From positions 3,504,501 through 3,568,500 of the forward strand of contig NZ_CP018870.1 of NCBI RefSeq assembly GCF_001941845.1: 64,000 nucleotides of DNA, read 5' to 3'. The notes beneath the pieces are model-generated. The model had not been told where the DNA came from, made no database searches, and saw only the letters and a list, made by a program, of their open reading frames with translations. The stretch comes from Streptomyces sp. TN58 (GTDB lineage Bacteria > Actinomycetota > Actinomycetes > Streptomycetales > Streptomycetaceae). Shown here in pieces: positions 8,015-16,945 of the stretch. The position numbers and the translations under genes are program-made. Each line of letters opens with the position of its first letter. Position 1 is the first letter of the stretch.

Positions 8015-9391
8015 TCACGCCTCTTGTCCGGACCCGGTCATCCAGCGGTCCGGGCGGGCCGCCGCCCGGGAGGTGTGTGAGCGGGCGGCCTGCTCGTGCA
8101 GGAGCCGCGCCGCCTCGGAGGCCTCCCGCAGCCGGGCGGTGACCGTGCCGTTCGCGCCGGTGTCCACGTGCACGTCGGCGACCCCGCGGGCGCGGGCCCA
8201 CGGCCCCTGGGTGAACCGGACGCTCTGCACCTTGGCGTGCGGGACGATCTCCGTACGGCGGCACAGGCGGCCGTGCCGGGCGGCGAACACCTCCGGGGAG
8301 ACCGCCAGGGCGTAGCCCTTCCACCACACCGGGACCACCCAGCGCGAGCCGGTGCCCGGGGAGCCGGAGTAGGTCAGGCCCGCCAGGTCGACGCCGGGCA
8401 GGACCCGGGCGATCACGGCGTACGCGTCGGCCCGTGAGGCCACCGGCACCAGGACCTCGTTCTTCGATCCGGCCACGGCCAGTTCCACCCGGACCCGGTC
8501 GGTGCGCCGCCACAGCAGCGGTTCCACGATCCGTACGGTCTGTACCCGGCCCGGCGGCACGGTCTCGTGGGCCCGGTCCAGCATCCCGTGGTCCAGGCGC
8601 AGCCCGTCCGGGGACTCGGCGACCCGCCAGTCGTACTCGGTGAGGAAGCGGCCCACGGTGCCCGCCCAGACCGCGCCCAGCATCGGGAGCAGTGTGGCGA
8701 AGGCCGCCCACGGGCTGGAGCTGAACCACCACACGGCGAACGGCGCCACGATCCCGCCGGCCAGGGCCGCCCAGACGCCGAGGCTGAGCGCCAGCGAGAC
8801 GGCGAGCTCGCGCGGGGTAACGCGCAGCAGTTCGCGCTGCGGGGCCTCGCCGAGGCGTACCGCCTCCTCGGGGGCGAAGCCGGCGGCGCGGGCCAGGAGC
8901 TCGGCGCGCAGGGCGACGGCCTCCTGTTCGCCGAGGAAGGCCAGCTGGTCCTTGTCCTCGGTGCCGATGACGTCGAGGCGCAGGCTGGCGACCCCGGTCA
9001 GCCGGGCGAGCAGCGGCCGGGTGACGTCCACGGCCTGGAGCCGGTCCAGCCGGATGTGTGCGGTGCGGCGGAAGAGCAGCCCGGTGCGGATGCGCAGCTC
9101 GGTGTCGGTGACCGCGTAGTGGGTGAACCACCAGCTCAGGAAGCCGTACACGCCGAACATCAGGATCACTGCGGCCAGCGTCAGCAGCCGCATGAGGGTG
9201 GACAGGTCAGCCATCCAGCGCGCCGCCCGGTCGCCCTGCTGGGCGAGGACGCCGACGGTCGCGGCGATCGGCACCCAGGCGCGGCGCAGCGGCGTGAAGG
9301 GATGCAGCCGCCGCTCGGTCACGGGCTGCCCGCCGGGCTCCTCCGCGGCGCCACCCGGCGAGCCGGTCGCCCCGGCCGGACCGGCGCTCAC
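8015..9391 (-). CDS. PH-domain (bPH_2, YdbT-like) membrane protein
   Basis: 458 residues starting at GTG 9391, which overlaps the TGA of the preceding gene (GTGA). A Gly/Pro-rich N-terminal stretch, then paired membrane segments and repeated bacterial PH (bPH_2/DUF304) modules; the recurring YAVTDTELRIRTGLLFRRTAHI-type strand and LDRLQAVDVTRP are characteristic. It resembles B. subtilis YdbT, found paired with YdbS. A second in-frame GTG at 9322 (MTERRLHPFTPLRRAW) is a possible alternative start. Function unknown; YdbS/YdbT have been linked to resistance to envelope-acting compounds. Confidence 0.82.
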   Translation of the reverse strand: MSAGPAGATGSPGGAAEEPGGQPVTERRLHPFTPLRRAWVPIAATVGVLAQQGDRAARWMADLSTLMRLLTLAAVILMFGVYGFLSWWFTHYAVTDTELRIRTGLLFRRTAHIRLDRLQAVDVTRPLLARLTGVASLRLDVIGTEDKDQLAFLGEQEAVALRAELLARAAGFAPEEAVRLGEAPQRELLRVTPRELAVSLALSLGVWAALAGGIVAPFAVWWFSSSPWAAFATLLPMLGAVWAGTVGRFLTEYDWRVAESPDGLRLDHGMLDRAHETVPPGRVQTVRIVEPLLWRRTDRVRVELAVAGSKNEVLVPVASRADAYAVIARVLPGVDLAGLTYSGSPGTGSRWVVPVWWKGYALAVSPEVFAARHGRLCRRTEIVPHAKVQSVRFTQGPWARARGVADVHVDTGANGTVTARLREASEAARLLHEQAARSHTSRAAARPDRWMTGSGQEA

Positions 9392-9879
9392 AGGCCCGCC
9401 GACCTTGCCTCGCCGAGGGCGGCGAGCCGGTCGCGCAGGCGCTCCGCCTCGGCCGGCACCAGCCCCGGGATCCGGGCGTCGGTGGCGGCCGCCGCCGTGT
9501 GCAGCTGGAGGGAGGCCAGGCCGAAGCGCCGCTCCACCGGGCCGGAGGTGACCTCGACCAGCTGCATCCGGCCGTACGGGACCACCGTCTGCTCCCGCCA
9601 CAGGACCCCCCGGCTGATCAGCAGGTCGTCGGCGCGCTCGGCGTACCGCCAGGACCTCCAGTTCCGCCCGAGGAGCACCCAGCCCCACACTCCGACGGCC
9701 GGCCAGAACGCCGCGACCGCCGCCCATGCCGGGCCCACGAGCAGGCCGAGCAGCAGTGCGGTGGCCACCGCCAGCAGAGCGCACCAGACCACGAGCAGCG
9801 TCCGCCTCATGGTGAGCAGCCCGCCGGGCAGCCCCACCCAGCGCAGGCCGCCCGTCTCACCCTTCGTCCCCGTATCCAT
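9388..9879 (-). CDS. PH-domain (bPH_2, YdbS-like) membrane protein
   Basis: 163 residues, start ATG at 9879 (MDTGTKGETGG). Two adjacent hydrophobic segments (residues ~25-70) are followed by a bPH_2 domain containing ADDLLISRGVLWREQTVVPYGRMQLVEV. It is the first gene of the pair with the larger PH protein and translationally coupled to it. The order YdbS-like then YdbT-like is the usual one. The gene is divergent from the NuoD-like gene with only 31 bp between start codons, so the two promoters must overlap or lie in coding sequence. Confidence 0.82.
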   Translation of the reverse strand: MDTGTKGETGGLRWVGLPGGLLTMRRTLLVVWCALLAVATALLLGLLVGPAWAAVAAFWPAVGVWGWVLLGRNWRSWRYAERADDLLISRGVLWREQTVVPYGRMQLVEVTSGPVERRFGLASLQLHTAAAATDARIPGLVPAEAERLRDRLAALGEARSAGL

Positions 9880-9910
9880 CCCCCCAGCGTAGGACTGAGA
9901 CAATGCCCGC

Positions 9911-11053
9911 ATGACGGAGACCACGGTCGGCATCGGCGGCGCGGCGGAGAGCACCGACATGGTGCTCAACATCGGCCCCCAGCACCCTTCCACGCACGGC
10001 GTGCTGCGCCTGCGCCTCGTCCTGGACGGCGAGCGGATCGCCAGTGCGGAGCCGGTGGTCGGCTACATGCACCGCGGCGCCGAGAAGCTCTTCGAGGCCC
10101 GCGACTACCGGCAGATCGTGATGCTCGCGAACCGCCACGACTGGCTGTCGGCGTTCTCCAACGAGCTGGGCGTGGTCATGGCCGTCGAGCGGATGCTCGG
10201 CATGGAGGTCCCCGAGCGGGCCGTGTGGATGCGGACGCTGCTCGCCGAGCTGAACCGGGTGCTGAACCACCTGATGTTCCTCGGCTCGTACCCGCTCGAA
10301 CTGGGCGGTATCACCCCGATCTTCCACGCGTTCCGCGAGCGCGAGGAGCTGCAGGCCGTCATGGAGGAGATCTCCGGCGGCCGTATGCACTACATGTTCA
10401 ACCGCGTCGGCGGCCTGAAGGAGGACCTTCCGGCCGGCTGGCTCGGCCGGGCCCGCGCCGCGATCGCCGACGTCCGCACGAGGATGGACGTCTACGACAA
10501 GCTGGTCCACGGCAACGAGATCTTCCGCGGCCGCACCCGCGGCGTCGGGGTCCTGTCCGCCGAGGCCGTGCACGCGTACGGGGTCTCCGGCCCGATCGCC
10601 CGCGCCTCCGGAGTCGACTTCGACCTGCGGCGCGACGAGCCGTACCTGGCCTACGGCGAGCTCCAGGACGTCCTGAAGGTGGTCACCCGCACCGAGGGCG
10701 ACTGCCTGGCCCGCTTCGAGTGCCTGCTGGAGCAGACGCACAACTCCCTGGACCTCGCCGTGGCCTGCCTGGACCGGATGGACGGCCTCCCGCCGGGCCC
10801 GGTCAACCAGCGCCTGCCCAAGGTCCTCAAGGCGCCCGAGGGCCACACCTACGCCTGGACCGAGAACCCGCTGGGCATCAACGGCTACTACCTGGTGTCG
10901 AAGGGCGAGAAGACCCCGTACCGGCTGAAGCTGCGCAGTGCCTCCTACAACAACATCCAGGCGCTGGCCGTGCTGCTGCCGGGGCAGCTGGTGGCGGACA
11001 TGGTGTCGATCCTGGGCTCGCTGTTCTTCGTGGTCGGCGACATCGACAAGTAG
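9911..11053 (+). CDS. Orphan NuoD-like protein (complex I 49-kDa subunit family)
   Basis: 380 residues of the NADH-quinone oxidoreductase subunit D/[NiFe]-hydrogenase large-subunit family. Visible family motifs are [15 protein letters not shown] near residue 20, [14 protein letters not shown], and [22 protein letters not shown]. It is shorter than standard NuoD (~430-440 residues) and no other nuo gene is nearby, so it is a second, solitary paralogue of the kind found in many actinomycetes. It may serve an alternative complex or have lost quinone chemistry; not decidable here. ATG start; the promoter region is shared with the divergent PH-protein operon. Confidence 0.85.
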   Translation: MTETTVGIGGAAESTDMVLNIGPQHPSTHGVLRLRLVLDGERIASAEPVVGYMHRGAEKLFEARDYRQIVMLANRHDWLSAFSNELGVVMAVERMLGMEVPERAVWMRTLLAELNRVLNHLMFLGSYPLELGGITPIFHAFREREELQAVMEEISGGRMHYMFNRVGGLKEDLPAGWLGRARAAIADVRTRMDVYDKLVHGNEIFRGRTRGVGVLSAEAVHAYGVSGPIARASGVDFDLRRDEPYLAYGELQDVLKVVTRTEGDCLARFECLLEQTHNSLDLAVACLDRMDGLPPGPVNQRLPKVLKAPEGHTYAWTENPLGINGYYLVSKGEKTPYRLKLRSASYNNIQALAVLLPGQLVADMVSILGSLFFVVGDIDK

Positions 11054-11098
11054 CCGCAATTCAAGGGGAGTCGAGGATTCCGCGCCTAGCCTGGCCGG

Positions 11099-11992
11099 AT
11101 GACACGCACACCGGACTTCCTCGACGGCTACCTGCGCCGCCTCGGCGTCGCCGACCTCGGCGCCGACGTCTCCGTCCCCGGCGTCGACGCCCTGTTCGCG
11201 CTCCAGCGCGCGCACCTGGAGCGCATCGCCTACGAGAACATCGACATCCAGCTCGGCCGGCCGCCGGGCATCGATCCGGAGCTGTCGGTGCGGCGGTTCG
11301 CCGCGGGCCGGGGCGGCTACTGCTTCCACCTCAACGGCGCCTTCGCCCTGCTCCTGGAATCCCTGGGCTACGACGTGACCCGGCACGTCGGCGCCGTGAG
11401 CTCCGACGCCGCGTCGCGTGAGGTCCGGGGCGACCACCTTGTCCTGACCGTCCGAGTCGGCGGCGGGGAGTACTGGGTGGACGCCGGGCTCGGGGACATG
11501 GGCCCCCACGATCCGCTGCCGCTGCGCGCCGGCACGTACGAGCAGAATGGTTTCACCTACTCCCTGGAACGGCTGGACCCGCTGGAGGGCGAGGGCCCGG
11601 GCTGGTCCTTCTTCCCCTCCGCGGGAGGCGCGCGACGGATGAACTTCCGCGACGCCCCGGCGACGACGGCCGATTTCGAGGCCATGCACACCTGGCTGTC
11701 CACGGACGAGGAGTCGCCCTTCGTGCGGGTCTTCGCGGTGTTCCGCCGCGACGCGGGCGGCGCGGACTGCCTGCGCGGGCGGGTCCTGAGCCGCCTGGAG
11801 CACGGGAAGCAGGCGCACGAGCGCGTGCTGTCCGGACCGGAGGAACTGCTGACGGTGCTGGGCGGGCTCTTCGAGCTGGACCTCGACGACCTGACCCCGG
11901 CGGACCGGGCCGTCCTGTGGGCCCGGGTGGAGCGGGACCACGAGGAGTGGCTGGCCCAACGGCGGGCCGACGGGGAGCCCGCGCGGGACTGA
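11099..11992 (+). CDS. Arylamine N-acetyltransferase
   Basis: 297 residues; transfers acetyl from acetyl-CoA to arylamines or hydrazines (or a related acyl-transfer reaction). The catalytic triad is visible with exactly the family spacing: Cys75 in RGGYCFHLN, His113 in GDHLVLTV and Asp128 in YWVDAGLGD (38 and 15 residues apart, as in characterised NATs). The N-terminal pattern ERIAYENIDIQLGRP is also typical. ATG at 11099, 45 bp after the NuoD-like gene. Because NAT-fold enzymes also act in rifamycin-type amide synthesis, a biosynthetic role is possible, but no cluster surrounds it. Confidence 0.92.
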   Translation: MTRTPDFLDGYLRRLGVADLGADVSVPGVDALFALQRAHLERIAYENIDIQLGRPPGIDPELSVRRFAAGRGGYCFHLNGAFALLLESLGYDVTRHVGAVSSDAASREVRGDHLVLTVRVGGGEYWVDAGLGDMGPHDPLPLRAGTYEQNGFTYSLERLDPLEGEGPGWSFFPSAGGARRMNFRDAPATTADFEAMHTWLSTDEESPFVRVFAVFRRDAGGADCLRGRVLSRLEHGKQAHERVLSGPEELLTVLGGLFELDLDDLTPADRAVLWARVERDHEEWLAQRRADGEPARD

Positions 11993-12020
11993 TGTCGGTG
12001 CGGCAGGGCAGACTTGGCGC

Positions 12021-12236
12021 ATGTCCCACTCCCCCCGCCGGGCCTGTCCCGCCTGCGGCCGCGACTGCGCCGTCACCGCGGGCCGTATCGCCCGCCACGA
12101 CCCTCCCGCCCCGCGGGACCGCGCGGACCTGGTCTCCTGCCCGGGATCCCGGGCGCGGGTGGTGCTCGGCGCCTCCGCGCCGACGCTGGACGGCTTCGCC
12201 CTGCCCGAGTTCCCCGGGCAGCTGCCGCTGTTCTAG
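12021..12236 (+). CDS. Small CxxC protein, hypothetical
   Basis: 71 residues. The N-terminal CPACGRDC (residues 9-16) plus Cys40 could bind zinc or form disulphides; the remainder is Arg/Pro/Asp-rich and ends LPLF. ATG at 12021, 28 bp after the acetyltransferase stop and same strand. The Cys pattern and the codon bias support a real gene. I do not recognise the family and offer no function. Confidence 0.58.
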   Translation: MSHSPRRACPACGRDCAVTAGRIARHDPPAPRDRADLVSCPGSRARVVLGASAPTLDGFALPEFPGQLPLF

Positions 12237-12246
12237 GGTACGAGAG

Positions 12247-13242
12247 CTAAGAGATCGCGGTGCGCAGGCGGACCACGTCGATCGGCTCGGTCTCGTCGTG
12301 CTCCGTCAGGTCGATGACCTGGCCGACCGCGCGCGTCTCCTCGGTCGGCGGCTTGAACTCCGGCTCGGCCGTCTCCTGGGCGGACTCCGCCTTGTGCACG
12401 GCCAGGGCCTCGGCGCCCACCACGTCGGCCAGGTCCTCGTTCTGCACGGCCTCGATCGCCGCGCGCGCCTGGGCGGTGTTCTTGGTGCCGAAGAAGTCGA
12501 AGCCGCCCTCGACGCGGGAGGCCGTCCGCCGCTGGGCCGCGTACGGGGCCATGGCGGCCGCGGGGCGGCGGGCCGGGAAGGAGCCGGTGGCGGCAGCCGC
12601 GGCGGGGAGTTCGCCCACGGCCCGCGCCTTGGGCAGCGCCCGCTCCTGCGCCTTGCGGGCCAGTGCGGCCATGGCCGCGTGGGCCCGGGCGTAGCCCAGG
12701 GAGGTGGGGGCGCCCGCCGAGGTGCGCTCCTCGGAGACGGCCGGGAGCTGCTTGGGGTCCGTCGGCGCCGGGGCCGCGGAGGCCTCGATGGCCAGCAGCC
12801 GGCGCTTCTCCAGGGCGCTGGCGCGCTCGGTCTCGGCCGTCGCGTACCGGCGCAGCAGGGCGGCGTGCTCGCCCCGCAGGCCCGCCAGTTCGACGCGCTT
12901 GGCGCGCAGCTTGGCGTCGAGCCGGCCGCGCAGCATCCGGGCCTCTTCGAGGTCGGATTCGAGCTCGGCTATCCGCTCGTCGGTCCGCCACTCGTCCTTG
13001 ACCCGCTCGCGGGCCAGTTCCGCGACCCGGCGGCCCGCAGCGCGGTCCCAGGACCGCATCACGACGGCACCGGCGACCCCGGCGGCCGCTGCGAGGGCCA
13101 CGAGCAGCCGCAGCGCGGTCGCGTCTTCGGGGCCGGCCAGGAGCCAGGCCGATCCGGCGCTGGCGACGGAGACAGCGGCGACGGCCGTCGGGGCGAGCAG
13201 CCGGTGCAGCGGTTCGGGATTGCGGTGGCGTCCTCGGGGCAT
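12247..13242 (-). CDS. Membrane-anchored coiled-coil protein, hypothetical
   Basis: 331 residues from ATG 13242 (MPRGRHRNPEP). Two hydrophobic segments (residues ~15-65) are followed by a long charged, heptad-like coiled coil (about residues 75-150, DERIAELESDLEEARMLRGR region). Then comes a disordered Ala/Pro-rich part and a conserved-looking end containing GGFDFFGTKNTAQARAAIEAVQNEDLADVVG. It resembles Streptomyces-conserved envelope proteins but I cannot name a family. An in-frame extension to 13740 exists but crosses the neighbouring substrate-binding protein gene, so the ATG at 13242 is preferred. Confidence 0.68.
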   Translation of the reverse strand: MPRGRHRNPEPLHRLLAPTAVAAVSVASAGSAWLLAGPEDATALRLLVALAAAAGVAGAVVMRSWDRAAGRRVAELARERVKDEWRTDERIAELESDLEEARMLRGRLDAKLRAKRVELAGLRGEHAALLRRYATAETERASALEKRRLLAIEASAAPAPTDPKQLPAVSEERTSAGAPTSLGYARAHAAMAALARKAQERALPKARAVGELPAAAAATGSFPARRPAAAMAPYAAQRRTASRVEGGFDFFGTKNTAQARAAIEAVQNEDLADVVGAEALAVHKAESAQETAEPEFKPPTEETRAVGQVIDLTEHDETEPIDVVRLRTAIS

Positions 13243-13337
13243 GGCCTGAAATTTACAGGGCGTAGAGGTCGTGCGGGATACCACCGGGCGATCTGTTCCC
13301 GGGCAGTTACCCCGCATTCCTCCACCAACCAGTCGCG

Positions 13338-14312
13338 CTACTTCTTCAGAAGGCCCTTCGACTCCAGGTAGCTCTTCGCGACGTCGGCGGGCTTGGCGCG
13401 CTCGGCGTCCACCTTCCGGTTCAGATCCACCAGATCGGCCGTCGTGAGGACCTTGGTGAGCTTGTCGAGGGCGGCCGCGATCTCGGGGGCGCCGGCGTCC
13501 TTGGCGTTCACCACCGGCAGGACGTTGTCCGCGTTCTGGAGCTTCTTGTCGTCCTCCAGCAGGACCAGGCCGAAGCTGTCGAGGGTGGCGTCCGTCGTCG
13601 TGGTGAGCACGAGCTGGTCGACGCCGTCCTTGACGGCCTGCTTGGCCTGGGGGGTGCCGACGCCCTTCGGGTCGACCCCGGAAACGTCGATTCCGTACGT
13701 CTTGGCGAGCCCCGGTCCGCAGAAGGGGCGGACGGCGCATTCGTCACCTGCCGCGATCTTCACCTTCAGCCCGGACCTGCCGAGGTCGGAAAGCGACTTC
13801 AGGTTGTTCTTCTCGGCGAATTCCCTGGTCACGGCGAACGCGTTCTGGTCCACCGCCGAGCCGGCCGGCAGCACCTTCAGGCCCAGCGGGGCCGCGAGCT
13901 TCTCCAGGCCCGCCACCGTGGCCGCGACGTCACTGGAGGCGACCGGCTTCTCCTCGGGCGCCTTCGGACCGTTCACCTTGGCGTTCAGGAACTCCGCCAG
14001 GGTGGCCGCGTACTCCGGGACGACGTCGATCTCGCCCTTCTCCAGCGAGGGCTCGTACAGCTCGCGGTTGTTGACCGTCTTGACGGACGTGCTGTAGCCC
14101 GCGTCCTTGAGGACCTGCGCGTACAGCTCCGCCAGCACGTTGGACTCGGTGAACCCGGCCGCGCCGATCACCAGGCTGCCCTTGCCTCCGTCGGCGGGGG
14201 CGGCGGCGCCGTCCTTGCTCTTCTCCAGGCTGTCGCCGCCGCACGCGGCCAGCGACACCGTCAGGGCCAGCGCGCCCAGGGACGCGCCGAGGACGCGCGT
14301 GGTCTTGGTCAT
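13338..14312 (-). CDS. Glycine betaine/choline-type ABC transporter substrate-binding lipoprotein
   Basis: 324 residues of the OpuAC family. A lipoprotein signal (hydrophobic run, lipobox LAAC, Cys ~24) is followed by a Gly/Ala/Asp linker and the binding domain (IGAAGFTESNVLAELYAQVL; YEPSLEKGEIDVVPEYAATLAEF). It binds quaternary ammonium compatible solutes outside the membrane. It is last in a minus-strand unit with two permeases; the ATPase gene is divergent at 15899. Confidence 0.9.
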   Translation of the reverse strand: MTKTTRVLGASLGALALTVSLAACGGDSLEKSKDGAAAPADGGKGSLVIGAAGFTESNVLAELYAQVLKDAGYSTSVKTVNNRELYEPSLEKGEIDVVPEYAATLAEFLNAKVNGPKAPEEKPVASSDVAATVAGLEKLAAPLGLKVLPAGSAVDQNAFAVTREFAEKNNLKSLSDLGRSGLKVKIAAGDECAVRPFCGPGLAKTYGIDVSGVDPKGVGTPQAKQAVKDGVDQLVLTTTTDATLDSFGLVLLEDDKKLQNADNVLPVVNAKDAGAPEIAAALDKLTKVLTTADLVDLNRKVDAERAKPADVAKSYLESKGLLKK

Positions 14313-14373
14313 GGACTTGCTCCGTTCGAAGAAGGACGAGGGGGACAGAAATGACGAGGGGCGGGGGCGGTGG

Positions 14374-15045
14374 TCAGCGGCGGGCGCCGGTCCGGGGCAG
14401 CAGCCGGTCCGCCGCCACCAGTGCGCCCTCCACCAGCAGGGCCAGTGCGGCGACCAGCAGGGCTCCGGCGACGACCTGCGGGGTGTTGTAGGTGTTGAAA
14501 CCGGCGGTGATGATCCGGCCGAGGCCGCCCTGGCCGACCATGGCGGCGATCGTGGCCGTGGCGACGACCTGTACGGCGCCCGAGCGCAGCCCCGTCATCA
14601 CCAGGCCGCGTGCGAGGGGCAGTTCCACCCGCCAGAAGAGCTGCCCGCCGGACATGCCCATCCCGCGGGCGGCCTCCACCACCGAGCGGTCCACCTCGCG
14701 CATGCCGACGTACGCGTTCGTCAGCAGGGGCGGGACGGCGAACAGCACGAGGGCGGCGACGGTCGGGAGATACCCGGCGTTGCGCAGCGGGGAGACCATG
14801 AAGAGCGCCAGCACCGCGAAGACCGGGACCGCCCGGCCGGCGTTGGAGACGTTGACGGCGAGGGTGCCGCCCCGGCCGAGGTGTCCGAGGTACAGGCCCA
14901 GCGGAAGCGCGACCGCACAGGCGATAGCCAGCGCGATCCCGCTGACGTAGACGTGCTCGCCGAGCCGGTGCCAGACGCCGTTCTCCCCCGCCCAGTTGGC
15001 GCCGTCCGCGAGCCAGTCCCAGGCCCCTCCCACCACACCGCCCAC
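14374..15045 (-). CDS. Glycine betaine-type ABC transporter permease
   Basis: 223 residues with about five or six membrane segments and the permease EAA loop EAARGMGMSGGQLFWRVELPLARG. It belongs to the OpuAB/ProW class. It starts four bases after the stop of the other permease and lies 61 bp upstream of the binding-protein gene. Together with the second permease it forms the membrane channel of the importer. Confidence 0.9.
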   Translation of the reverse strand: MGGVVGGAWDWLADGANWAGENGVWHRLGEHVYVSGIALAIACAVALPLGLYLGHLGRGGTLAVNVSNAGRAVPVFAVLALFMVSPLRNAGYLPTVAALVLFAVPPLLTNAYVGMREVDRSVVEAARGMGMSGGQLFWRVELPLARGLVMTGLRSGAVQVVATATIAAMVGQGGLGRIITAGFNTYNTPQVVAGALLVAALALLVEGALVAADRLLPRTGARR

Positions 15046-15049
15046 GCCG

Positions 15050-15748
15050 TCAGGCCCCCTTCACCCGGGCGGCCGGGCGGACGCCGGCCCGGGTCCACGG
15101 CGTGAGCAGCCGCTGCAGGCCGAGCAGCAGCAGGTCCGCGACGAGCGCCAGCAGCACGCACAGCACCGACGCGGTGAGCACCTGCGCCTTGAAGGAGCTG
15201 TTCACGGCGGGGGCGATGAGGTTCCCGAGGCCGCCCTTGCCGACGATGGAGCCGACAGTGGTCAGCGCGATCGTCGAGACCGTGGCGATCCGTACGCCGG
15301 CGAGCAGCGCGGGCAGCGCGAGCGGCAGTTCCACCTGCCACAGCAGCCGCCCGGGGCCGTAGCCCATGCCGCGCGCGGCCTCGCGTACCTCCTCGGGGAC
15401 GGCCTCCAGGCCGGCCAGTGCGTTGCGGACCAGGATGGTCAGCGAGTACAGCACCAGGCCGGTCACGACCAGCGCCGCCGACAGCCCGAAGACGGGCAGC
15501 AGCAGGGAGAACATGGCGAGGGAGGGGACGGTGTAGAGCAGGGTGGTGAAGGTGAGCACGGGCGCCGACCAGCGCCGGCCGCGGCGGGCCAGCAGGGCCA
15601 GCGGTACGGACACGACCAGGCCGATCAGTACGGACACACCGGTGATCCACACGTGTTCGACGGTGGCGTCGGTGAGTTCCTGCGAGCGGGAGGTGACGTA
15701 GTCCCAGCACAGCCAGTCGTTGGCCACCAGGCAGTTCTGTGCCGGCAT
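15050..15748 (-). CDS. Glycine betaine-type ABC transporter permease
   Basis: Second OpuAB/ProW-class permease, about 232 residues, with the EAA loop EAARGMGYGPGRLLWQVELPLALP and about five membrane segments. I prefer ATG at 15748 because a G-rich ribosome binding site (GGGGGGTGAGG) sits at proper distance; GTG at 15757 is the alternative. First gene of the minus-strand transporter unit. Its promoter must lie in the ~150 bp shared with the divergent ATPase gene. Confidence 0.9.
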   Translation of the reverse strand: MPAQNCLVANDWLCWDYVTSRSQELTDATVEHVWITGVSVLIGLVVSVPLALLARRGRRWSAPVLTFTTLLYTVPSLAMFSLLLPVFGLSAALVVTGLVLYSLTILVRNALAGLEAVPEEVREAARGMGYGPGRLLWQVELPLALPALLAGVRIATVSTIALTTVGSIVGKGGLGNLIAPAVNSSFKAQVLTASVLCVLLALVADLLLLGLQRLLTPWTRAGVRPAARVKGA

Positions 15749-15898
15749 GCGCCTCACCCCCCGTCATGAAACGTACGTATGCTCGATCGTGCGGCCTCGG
15801 ATCGACCCTAACCCCCACGGCTCCCGATGGCCGGAATCTTTCGCAGAGGGCAACACGCCCTTCACATTCGTACGCCGCCCGTGGGGAAGGATGGGCCC

Positions 15899-16861
15899 GT
15901 GATCCGATTCGAGCATGTGACCAAGCGCTACCCCGACGGGACGACGGCCGTCGAGGACCTGTCCTTCGAGGTGGCGGAGGGAGAACTGGTCACGCTCGTC
16001 GGACCGTCCGGCTGTGGCAAGACGACCACCATGAAGATGGTCAACCGCCTCATCGACCCGACGTCCGGCCGGATCCTGCTGGGCGGCGAGGACATCGCGG
16101 CCGCCGACCCGGTCGAGCTGCGCCGCCGGATCGGGTACGTCATCCAGCAGGTCGGGCTGTTCCCGCACAAGACCGTGCTGGAGAACACCGCGACCGTGCC
16201 GCAGCTCGTCGGCACCCCCAGGGCCGCGGCCCGCGCCCGGGCGGCCGAACTGCTCGAACTGGTCGGCCTGGACCCGTCCGTGTACGGCGGCCGGTACCCG
16301 GAGCAGCTGTCGGGCGGGCAGCGCCAGCGCGTCGGCGTGGCCCGCGCGCTCGCCGCCGATCCGCCGGTGCTGCTGATGGACGAGCCCTTCGGCGCGGTCG
16401 ACCCGGTGGTCCGCGAGCGGCTCCAGAACGAGTTCCTGACCCTGCAGAAGACCGTGCGCAAGACGATCCTGCTGGTCACCCACGACCTGGAGGAGGCGAT
16501 CCGGCTCGGCGACCGCATCGCCGTCTACGGGACGGGCACCATCGAGCAGTTCGCCCGCCCGGCGGAAGTGCTCGCGGCGCCCGCCACCGCGTACGTGGCC
16601 TCCTTCGTCGGCTCCGACCGGGGGCTCAAGCGGCTCGCCGTCACCACCGTCGGGGCCGCCGACCTGGCACCCGCGGACGGGGCGGTTCCGGCGGCTTCGG
16701 TCCGACTGGGCGCGACGCTGCGCGAAGCCCTCGCCGCGCTGCTCCAGGAGGACTCGGGGCGGATCGGCGTCACGGACCCCGGCACCGGCGAGCTGGCCGG
16801 CGTACTCACCCCGCAGGACGTCCACCGGGCACTGCGCCGGGCCGAGTTGCAGGAGGCATGA
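15899..16861 (+). CDS. Glycine betaine-type ABC transporter ATP-binding protein
   Basis: 320 residues. Walker A GPSGCGKT at residues 35-42, ABC signature LSGGQRQR, Walker B VLLMDEPFGAVD and the switch His in LLVTHDLEEA. A C-terminal region of ~80 residues resembles the CBS-type regulatory domain of OpuAA/ProV proteins. The GTG start at 15899 follows GGAAGG nine bases upstream; the longer open frame from 15827 lacks a plausible start. It energises the permeases encoded divergently at 14374-15748, so the transporter is split over two transcription units. Confidence 0.92.
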   Translation: MIRFEHVTKRYPDGTTAVEDLSFEVAEGELVTLVGPSGCGKTTTMKMVNRLIDPTSGRILLGGEDIAAADPVELRRRIGYVIQQVGLFPHKTVLENTATVPQLVGTPRAAARARAAELLELVGLDPSVYGGRYPEQLSGGQRQRVGVARALAADPPVLLMDEPFGAVDPVVRERLQNEFLTLQKTVRKTILLVTHDLEEAIRLGDRIAVYGTGTIEQFARPAEVLAAPATAYVASFVGSDRGLKRLAVTTVGAADLAPADGAVPAASVRLGATLREALAALLQEDSGRIGVTDPGTGELAGVLTPQDVHRALRRAELQEA

Positions 16862-16879
16862 GCCGGCAGGCATGAGAAA

Positions 16880-16902
16880 GGGCCCGACCTCAGGCCGGGC
16901 CC
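16880..16902 (+). terminator. Hairpin between convergent ABC ATPase and esterase genes
   Basis: GGGCCCGACCT and AGGCCGGGCCC form an 11-bp stem with one mismatch, 18 bp after the ATPase stop and before the stop of the convergent esterase gene. No U-tract, as is common in Streptomyces. It could serve both strands. Confidence 0.6.
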
Positions 16903-16945
16903 CTGGCTCCGCTTCCGTACCGGCCTGCTGCCGGCCGCCCGGCCC

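Noticed and set aside
9857..12076. 739-codon minus-strand frame across nuoD-like and NAT genes
   Set aside because: Antisense to two genes with clear catalytic motifs; no protein features of its own.
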